Shown piece by piece: positions 34,227 to 40,050 of a stretch of DNA of 40,050 bases. Under the pieces are notes generated by a model. It did not search any database, had not been told where the DNA came from, and was given only the letters and a program-made list of their open reading frames with translations. Every line of letters begins with the position of its first letter. Positions within the stretch are counted from its first letter, which is position 1. The DNA is taken from positions 1-40,050 of the forward strand of contig CAZCAC010000078.1 in NCBI GenBank assembly GCA_964496575.1, given 5' to 3'. The position numbers and the translations under genes are program-made. The stretch is from CAZCAC01 sp964496575. Its GTDB lineage: Bacteria; Planctomycetota; UBA1135; GCA-002686595.

Positions 34227-36536
34227 GTGCTCGCAGTGGTTCTGGACGAAGACGGGTGCATCACCGAGTTCAACCGTACATCGGAGGTGGCCACGGGCCA
34301 TCGCCGGGAGGAGGTGATCGGCAAGCCGATCTGGGATCTCTACCCCGTACCCGGGGAGGTCGAACTGCTTCGGTGCGGGCTGCAGGGGAAGTCCGACGAG
34401 TGGCTGTCCAGCCAGCACCGTAGCCACTGCTGGACCAGGAGCGGGGAAGTCTGCACGATCCTCTGGTCCTACGCGGTGGTGCGCTCACCCGACGGGTCGG
34501 TCGATCACATCATCGGCACCGGGCTCGACATCACCGAGCAGGAGCGCATCGAGGAGGAGCGGCTCGCCGCCGACGAGATCAACCACATGGCGCTGAACAG
34601 CGCCACCGACATGGTCTTCGTGGTGGCTCCCGACCAGCGGGTCACCTTCGCCAACGCGCGAGTGCTGGAGCACTACGAGTTCGGTACCGACGTGGACCTG
34701 GGCGAGCTCTCCATTCCCCTGTTCGTCTTCTGGTGCGGATCCTCGACGGGCACCATCGACCGGGCCTTCGACGAGGTCCTGGAGAGCGGACAACCGGGAA
34801 GCGTCGAGTGCACCTGCGACGGAAGTCACTACGAACTGGTTCTGGCCCCGGTGATCCACGGGAGCAAGGTTCGCTCGGTCGTCTGCATCGCCCGCGACAT
34901 CACGGATCGCAAGTTCGCCGAGCAGGAGCTGGAGAAGGCGAAGGACGCTGCGGAGGTGGCCAGCGCGGCGAAGAGCGAGTTCCTCGCCAACATGAGCCAC
35001 GAGATCCGCACGCCGATGAATGGCGTGGTGGGCATGGCCGAGCTGCTCCTCGATACTGATCTGGACCCTGAGCAGCGTGAGTTCGCCCTGACGGTCCGGG
35101 ACAGCGCGAACTCCCTGCTGAACGTCATCAACGACATCCTCGACCTCTCCAAGATCGAGGCGGGCCAGCTCGAGGTGGAGGAGCTCGATTTCGACCTGCG
35201 CCGGACGCTGGACGGCGCAGCCGACCTGTTGGCGCTGCGGGCGCAGGAACAGGGACTGGAGTTCGTCATCCTGACCGAACCCGATGTCCCCAGGCTGTTG
35301 CGTGGAGACCCTGGACGCCTTCGCCAGGTGATGGTCAACCTGGCCGGAAACGCGATCAAGTTCACGCAGGAGGGCACTGTCTCGATTCACGTTTCGCTCC
35401 AGGACGCGAGCAGCGACCGAGTCGTCCTTCGCTTCGCCGTGACCGACACCGGAATCGGCATCGCCGCGGACCACCTGGAGGACCTCTTCGAGGCGTTCAC
35501 CCAGGCGGACACCTCGACCACGCGTCAGTACGGCGGATCCGGCCTGGGGCTCTCGATCAGCCGGCAACTCGTCGAGATGATGGGCGGGGAGATCGGGGTC
35601 GAGAGTGTTCCCGGCGAGGGATCGACGTTCTGGTTCACGGGAAGCTTCGGCGTGCGCGAGATCCCGCGGGGAGAGAGAGTGGCGCTGGCCCCGGAACAGA
35701 GCGGTGATCGCGTCCTGGTGGTCGACGACAACGAGGTCAACCGGCGCTGGCTATCGATCCTGCTCGAGACTCTCGGACACCGGTGGGAGTGTGCCTCCAG
35801 CGGCCCCGAAGCCCTGGACCAGCTGCGCCTGGCCGTCCTCGGCGGTGATCCCTTCTCCGCGGCCGTCGTCGACGTCTCCATGCCGATCATGAGTGGCGAC
35901 CAGCTGGTTCAGGAGATCCGCTGGGATCCGGATCTCGAGGGCCTCCACCTGGTGGCCATGACCACGATCGGCCAGAGGGGTGATGCGATGCGCCTGCGTG
36001 AGCTGGGCTTCGCCAAGTGCCTCCTCAAGCCCGTCAAGGAGCCACTGCTGCGCTCCTGCCTCGACGTTCGGAACGCCGATCCGGGCCCGGAAGAGGACGC
36101 GGGGGAGGAAGCCAGGCCGAGCCGGCGCTCGTCCGGAGCGAGGCCCGGGGGCGCAGCGCCGGTGCTGCTGGCGGAGGACAATCCGATCAACCAGCGAGTC
36201 GCCCTCAGCATGCTCGAACGCATCGGCCATGTGGTCGACACGGTCAGCAATGGCCGCGAGGCAGTCGACGCGCTCTGCAAGACGGCGTACGCGCTGGTCC
36301 TGATGGACTGTCAGATGCCGGAGATGGACGGCTACGAGGCGACCGAGGTGATCCGTTCGGCGCGTGCTCCAGTCCTCGATCGGAATATCCCGGTGATCGC
36401 CATGACGGCCAATGCGATGCAAGGCGACCGAGAGAAGTGCCTCGAAGCGGGGATGAACGACTACATCGCCAAGCCGGTCGACTCCGCCACGCTGACCGAG
36501 GTTCTCGATCGGTGGCTGCCTCGGCGTGGGGAGTGA
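34227..36536 (+). CDS. PAS hybrid sensor histidine kinase with two receiver domains
   Basis: A 769-residue protein. Residues 1-105 are a PAS/PAC domain (VLDEDGCITEFNR, DITEQERIEEER), about 115-230 a second PAS (ARDITDRKFAEQELEKAK), then HisKA with H258 in MSHEIRTPMNG, and an HATPase_c domain with NAIKFT, DTGIGI and GGSGLGLSI. REC1 carries D549 (VVDVSMPIMSG), REC2 carries D694 (LMDCQMPEMDGYE). No signal peptide or transmembrane segment, so it senses in the cytoplasm. The start is a GTG directly on the first strand of PAS1; the helix that usually precedes it is absent and there is only a weak Shine-Dalgarno, so the 5' end may be lost or the true start may differ. No HPt domain is included; the stand-alone HPt at 6948-7325 could serve. 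Confidence 0.9.
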   Translation: MLAVVLDEDGCITEFNRTSEVATGHRREEVIGKPIWDLYPVPGEVELLRCGLQGKSDEWLSSQHRSHCWTRSGEVCTILWSYAVVRSPDGSVDHIIGTGLDITEQERIEEERLAADEINHMALNSATDMVFVVAPDQRVTFANARVLEHYEFGTDVDLGELSIPLFVFWCGSSTGTIDRAFDEVLESGQPGSVECTCDGSHYELVLAPVIHGSKVRSVVCIARDITDRKFAEQELEKAKDAAEVASAAKSEFLANMSHEIRTPMNGVVGMAELLLDTDLDPEQREFALTVRDSANSLLNVINDILDLSKIEAGQLEVEELDFDLRRTLDGAADLLALRAQEQGLEFVILTEPDVPRLLRGDPGRLRQVMVNLAGNAIKFTQEGTVSIHVSLQDASSDRVVLRFAVTDTGIGIAADHLEDLFEAFTQADTSTTRQYGGSGLGLSISRQLVEMMGGEIGVESVPGEGSTFWFTGSFGVREIPRGERVALAPEQSGDRVLVVDDNEVNRRWLSILLETLGHRWECASSGPEALDQLRLAVLGGDPFSAAVVDVSMPIMSGDQLVQEIRWDPDLEGLHLVAMTTIGQRGDAMRLRELGFAKCLLKPVKEPLLRSCLDVRNADPGPEEDAGEEARPSRRSSGARPGGAAPVLLAEDNPINQRVALSMLERIGHVVDTVSNGREAVDALCKTAYALVLMDCQMPEMDGYEATEVIRSARAPVLDRNIPVIAMTANAMQGDREKCLEAGMNDYIAKPVDSATLTEVLDRWLPRRGE

Positions 36537-36569
36537 GGGCGGCTGAGGCTGGACGGTTCCTGGCCCGAC

Positions 36570-36598
36570 TCGGAACCGGGGGCTCTCTCCGCTAGAAT
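36570..36598 (+). promoter_or_regulatory. Candidate promoter of the SMP-30/GH32 operon
   Basis: TCGGAA (36570-36575), 17 nt, then TAGAAT (36593-36598), 57 nt before the start codon. The -10 box is good, the -35 is not the classical TTGACA but equals the one at 13544-13539. Confidence 0.35.
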
Positions 36599-36655
36599 CC
36601 AGCAGAGCTGGCGGCTCGAGGCCGCCGGGATCCCAGACCCCAGGAGGTGGAGCAG

Positions 36656-37723
36656 ATGTACCCTTCCCGTTCGTATGGGCTGATCGCCCTCGTCGCCGTG
36701 ATCACCGCATCGTGCGCCAGCATCGGAGGAAGCTCGGGGGTCTCGATGATCGAGCTCCCGGTCGAGTACAACACGCCCGACGGCATGTGCCTGGACGCCT
36801 CCGGGGACATCATCCTCTCCTGTCCCAACTTCAACGATCCGACGTACCCGGCCCGGATTCTGCGCATCGACGAGGAGGACCGTGTTCACGAGGTGTGCGA
36901 GCTGCCCGTACACACCGAGACCGGTCGAATCGGCCCCCTCGGTGTGGCGGTTGGAGAGGACGGACACATCTACGTCGCGGACAACCAGTCCGACTTCAAC
37001 GAATCGGACTTTCCTGCCTCGCGCCTCCTGCGCGTCCGGATGAAGGACGGGCGGGCCGAGGGCTGCGAGGTGCTCGTCACCGGCTTCGTCCAGTCGAACG
37101 CCGTGTCCTGCCACGGTGGATACGTGTACGTCACCGAGACGAAGATGCAGCCCGACAGGACACCGCTCCTGAGCGGCGTGTACCGCTTTACGCTGGAGGA
37201 GCTGAACGACGGCGTGCCGATCGCGCTCCTGCCCGCCGGCAACGACCCGCACGTGATCACGAAGGTGGACACGCACAGCTCCGACTGGCGCGTCGGCGCG
37301 AACGGGATGGGGCTCGACGCCGAGGGGAACCTCTACTACTGCAACTTCGGTGACGCGGCGATACTCAGGGTGACCTTCGACGAGGACGGCGCGGTCGCCT
37401 CGCACGAGCTGTTCGCCAAGGGCGAGGGTATGCAGAGCACCGACGGCATCAAGTTCCACCCGGTGACCGGTGACATCTTCGTCGCGGACTTCGTCGGCAA
37501 TGCGGTGCACCGCGTCGACGGACGAACGGGCGAGGTCACGACCTTGCTCCGGAACGGGAACACCGACGGGAGGAAGGGGGAGCTGGATCGACCCTCGGAG
37601 GTGTGCCTGCGCGGGAACCGCCTCTACGTCGCCAACATTGACCTCCCCTTCGGCGGCAACGAGTACGACGCGCCGCACGGCATCACGATCATCGAACTGG
37701 ACGAGCGAGGACGGCGGCGATGA
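36656..37723 (+). CDS. SMP-30/gluconolactonase-like beta-propeller lipoprotein
   Basis: A 355-residue protein. The signal ends TASC with C20 (lipoprotein-like). The rest is a six-bladed propeller pattern: PDGMCLDASGDIILSCP, GPLGVAVGEDGHIYVAD, RVGANGMGLDAEGNLYYCN, TDGIKFHPVTGDIFVADFVG and RPSEVCLRGNRLYVAN. This is the family of SMP-30, gluconolactonase and strictosidine-synthase-like lactonases or binders. AGGAGG eight nt before ATG 36656 fixes the start. The last four bases (ATGA, 37720-37723) overlap the GH32 start, so the two are coupled; a lactonase or sugar-handling role is inferred from this partner. Confidence 0.88.
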   Translation: MYPSRSYGLIALVAVITASCASIGGSSGVSMIELPVEYNTPDGMCLDASGDIILSCPNFNDPTYPARILRIDEEDRVHEVCELPVHTETGRIGPLGVAVGEDGHIYVADNQSDFNESDFPASRLLRVRMKDGRAEGCEVLVTGFVQSNAVSCHGGYVYVTETKMQPDRTPLLSGVYRFTLEELNDGVPIALLPAGNDPHVITKVDTHSSDWRVGANGMGLDAEGNLYYCNFGDAAILRVTFDEDGAVASHELFAKGEGMQSTDGIKFHPVTGDIFVADFVGNAVHRVDGRTGEVTTLLRNGNTDGRKGELDRPSEVCLRGNRLYVANIDLPFGGNEYDAPHGITIIELDERGRRR

Positions 37724-39882
37724 GAGGGATCATCCTGGTGGCGCTGGTGCTGACGGGCGGCTGGTTGCCGACCCATCAGGACGAAGACTCCTCGCTCACC
37801 GAGCCCCGCGAGGCGATCCTGATCGCCGACTTCGAGGGGGAGGACTACGGCGACTGGACCGTCGAGGGCGAGGCGTTCGGCCCGGGCCCGGCGCGGGGCA
37901 CGCTGGCGAGCCAGATGGTGGTGACCGGCTACCTCGGCGAGGGGCTGGTCAACAGCTTCTACTCGGGGGACGACAGCGTGGGCCAGCTGACCTCTCCCCC
38001 CTTCACCATCGCGCGCACGCACATCAACTTCCTCCTCGGCGGCGGCCAGCATCCGGGGCGCGCCTGCATCGAGCTGATCGTCGACGGCGAGGTCGTGCGT
38101 ACCGCGACCGGTCCCAACGATCGCCCCGGCGGCTCCGAACACCTCGACTGGCATGGCTGGGCCGTGGCCGACCTGCAGGGACGGGAAGCGGTCCTGCGCA
38201 TCGTCGATCGTCAGCGGGGCGGCTGGGGTCACATCAACGTCGATCACCTCGTCCAGGAGGATCGCCCCCGCCGGGCGGAGCCGGCCCATCGTGACCTCGA
38301 GATCGAGCAGCGCTACCTGCACCTCCCGGTGCGAACCGGGGCGACGAAGCGACGGATCCGGATCATCGACGGGGAGACGACGCTTCGAGAGTTCGAGATC
38401 GAGCTGGCGGACCAGGAGCCCGGGTTCCACGTCTTCTGCGATCTGTCCCCTTTCGTCGGGAAGACGCTACGCCTCGCCATCGACCGCTCCTCCTCCGGTG
38501 CGAAGGCGCTGGACGGGATCATCCAGTCGGCCGAGGTGCCCGGAGCCGCGCGGATGTATAGGGAGGAGCACCGCCCGCAGTTCCACTTCACCACGCGGCG
38601 CGGCTGGATCAACGACCCCAACGGGCTCGTCTACCACGACGGCGAGTACCACCTCTTCTACCAGCACAACCCCTACGGCTGGAACTGGGGCAACATGCAC
38701 TGGGGGCACGCGGTGAGCCCGGACCTGGTGCACTGGCGAGAGCTGCCGCTCGCGCTCTACCCGCACCACTACGGGGACTGGTGCTTCTCGGGGAGCGCGT
38801 TGATCGACCACGAGAACGTCTCGGGCTTCCAGACCGGCGACGAGAAGGTGCTCGTTGCCTTCTACACGAGCACCGGCCGTGGTGAGTCCATCGCCTTCAG
38901 CAACGACCGGGGGCGCACGTTCACCGACTTCGAAGGAAACCCCGTCGTCCGCCACCGGGGACGAGATCCCAAGGTGATCCGCTACGAGCCGGGCGGACAC
39001 TTCGTGATGGCGGTCTACGACGAGGAGGGGGACTCGCGCGGCATCGCCTTCTACACCTCGACCGATCTGAAGGAATGGACTCGCCGCAGCCGCATCCACG
39101 GGTACTACGAGTGCCCCGAGCTCTTCGAGCTGGCCGTGGACGGCGATCCCGGCAACACGAGGTGGGTGGTCTACGGGGCGGACGGTGCCTACTCGATCGG
39201 GAGCTTCGACGGAGCGACCTTCACCCCCGAGGTGGAGAAGCAGCGCTTCCACCACGGCAACTGCTTCTACGCCTCCCAGACCTTCAACGGCATCCCCGAG
39301 GCCGACGGGCGCCGGATCCAGATCGCCTGGGGACGGATCGCGTTGCCCGGGATGCCCTTCAACCAGATGATGAACTTCCCGGTGGAGCTCTCACTGCACA
39401 CCACCGAGGGAGGACTCAGGATGTGCGCCGAACCGGTCGCCGAGCTCGCCGCGCTCCACGAGAGGTCGTTCACCCGGCGCGATCTGGAGGTCGCCGAGGA
39501 CCCGGTGTCCCTGTCCTTCCCAGACGGCGAGCCTCTCGGCGAGCTCCTCCACCTCGAGCTGCGCTGGAGCGTCGGCGAGGCGGAAGAGCTCGACCTCAAC
39601 ATCCTCGGCATCCCCGTGCTCTACCGCGTCGGCGCCGCCGAGCTGGAGTGCGCGGGCAACGTCGGCCCACTCTCCGCCCGCGAGGGAGTGCTCGAGCTGG
39701 AGCTCCTCATCGACCGCACTTCGATCGAGATCTTCGGAGACAGTGGTCGCCTTTACATGCCGATCGGGACGATCGTGTCGAAGAAGGGCTCCGGCCTGCT
39801 GGCCTCTTCGCGCGGAGGGCCCTCTCGTCTCGAACGAATCACGGTGCACGAGCTGCGCTCGGCGTGGAGCTCCGACGGATGA
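37720..39882 (+). CDS. Exported GH32 fructan hydrolase (levanase/inulinase-like)
   Basis: A 720-residue protein with a signal peptide (ILVALVLTGGWLPTHQ). About 30-275 is an N-terminal beta-rich accessory part. The five-bladed GH32 propeller follows: nucleophile D299 in WINDPNG, FYQHNPYGWNWGNMHWGH, transition-state Asp D416 in RDPKV, and acid/base E464 in YYECPELFEL. A C-terminal beta-sandwich (about 620-715) includes IDRTSIEIFGDSGRLYM. All three catalytic residues are present, so it should hydrolyse beta-fructosides (levan, inulin or sucrose). Length is normal for an exo-acting levanase with an extra N-terminal part. Second gene of an operon with the SMP-30-like gene. Confidence 0.96.
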   Translation: MRGIILVALVLTGGWLPTHQDEDSSLTEPREAILIADFEGEDYGDWTVEGEAFGPGPARGTLASQMVVTGYLGEGLVNSFYSGDDSVGQLTSPPFTIARTHINFLLGGGQHPGRACIELIVDGEVVRTATGPNDRPGGSEHLDWHGWAVADLQGREAVLRIVDRQRGGWGHINVDHLVQEDRPRRAEPAHRDLEIEQRYLHLPVRTGATKRRIRIIDGETTLREFEIELADQEPGFHVFCDLSPFVGKTLRLAIDRSSSGAKALDGIIQSAEVPGAARMYREEHRPQFHFTTRRGWINDPNGLVYHDGEYHLFYQHNPYGWNWGNMHWGHAVSPDLVHWRELPLALYPHHYGDWCFSGSALIDHENVSGFQTGDEKVLVAFYTSTGRGESIAFSNDRGRTFTDFEGNPVVRHRGRDPKVIRYEPGGHFVMAVYDEEGDSRGIAFYTSTDLKEWTRRSRIHGYYECPELFELAVDGDPGNTRWVVYGADGAYSIGSFDGATFTPEVEKQRFHHGNCFYASQTFNGIPEADGRRIQIAWGRIALPGMPFNQMMNFPVELSLHTTEGGLRMCAEPVAELAALHERSFTRRDLEVAEDPVSLSFPDGEPLGELLHLELRWSVGEAEELDLNILGIPVLYRVGAAELECAGNVGPLSAREGVLELELLIDRTSIEIFGDSGRLYMPIGTIVSKKGSGLLASSRGGPSRLERITVHELRSAWSSDG

Positions 39883-39943
39883 GGTGAGTGCCGGCTTCCG
39901 CGGCGACGACGAGCAGTCCCGTTGCAGCGCCTTCGTTGCTATC

Positions 39944-40050
39944 ATGCCGGAGGTGCAACCGGACCTCTTTTCTCCACCGACCCGGCGGCACCGCTCCCCC
40001 ATTGCAGGGCTCCTGACCTACGCGGAGTCATTCCTGCAACCTCGGGGCCT
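39944..40050 (+). CDS. Possible start of a gene cut by the window edge
   Basis: From ATG 39944 the frame stays open for 35 codons to the window end, starting MPEVQPDLFSPPTRRH. No known family can be recognised in such a short piece. TATCAT overlaps the start. Chance openness is quite possible at this GC content. Confidence 0.3.
   Translation, partial: MPEVQPDLFSPPTRRHRSPIAGLLTYAESFLQPRG

Overview
This is a high-GC, gene-dense chromosomal stretch from a Gram-negative-type bacterium: there are many lipoprotein and export signals, several secreted hydrolases and long signal-transduction proteins. Paired sulfatases, a DUF3604 lipoprotein, a divergent sigma-70 factor, HDOD proteins and a PAS hybrid kinase would fit Planctomycetota or a neighbouring deep lineage, but no marker gene fixes the taxon. 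No phage, transposon, CRISPR array, rRNA or convincing tRNA was seen. I support 29 protein-coding genes, one of them a low-confidence fragment at the right edge.

Left part (1-15,600). A perfect palindrome opens the window, followed by an exported DUF255 thioredoxin-like protein, a divergent mini-glutaredoxin and a DUF3604 lipoprotein. Next come an HPt protein with an HDOD-REC-GGDEF regulator, a lipA-lpd pair (lipoyl synthase and dihydrolipoyl dehydrogenase), a divergent sigma factor, a gene-free 0.87 kb region, an acyl-CoA dehydrogenase, a dGTPase, a VOC protein and a small membrane protein.

Centre (15,700-26,800). The most interesting locus is 15783-16100. It encodes a small exported heavy-metal-associated (HMA) domain protein whose reading frame runs through an in-frame TGA exactly in the metal-binding loop. 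A 7-bp hairpin with a GGUCG loop starts 18 nt after that TGA, which is what a bacterial SECIS should look like. I interpret the gene as a selenoprotein with a U-x-x-x-C motif. Directly downstream lies a bacterial homologue of iodotyrosine deiodinase that keeps the Glu/Tyr/Lys substrate triad. Then follow an unrecognised 416-residue protein, a peptide (POT) and nucleobase (NCS1) transporter pair, a TlpA-like thioredoxin protein with HEAT-type repeats, an M19 dipeptidase lipoprotein and an unrecognised polytopic membrane protein. POT importer plus dipeptidase suggests scavenging of small peptides.

Right part (26,800-40,050). An EAL-HDOD protein is divergent from a membrane-embedded spermidine-synthase-like protein. 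Two different formylglycine-type sulfatases follow, then a PAS-PAS-HisKA-HATPase-REC-REC hybrid kinase, an SMP-30-like beta-propeller lipoprotein and a GH32 fructan hydrolase that overlaps it by 4 nt. Together these suggest a heterotrophic life on sulfated and fructan polysaccharides, peptides and fatty acids, with c-di-GMP/two-component control. TGA is used as a normal stop by many genes here, so the TGA in the HMA gene is not a sign of a variant genetic code.
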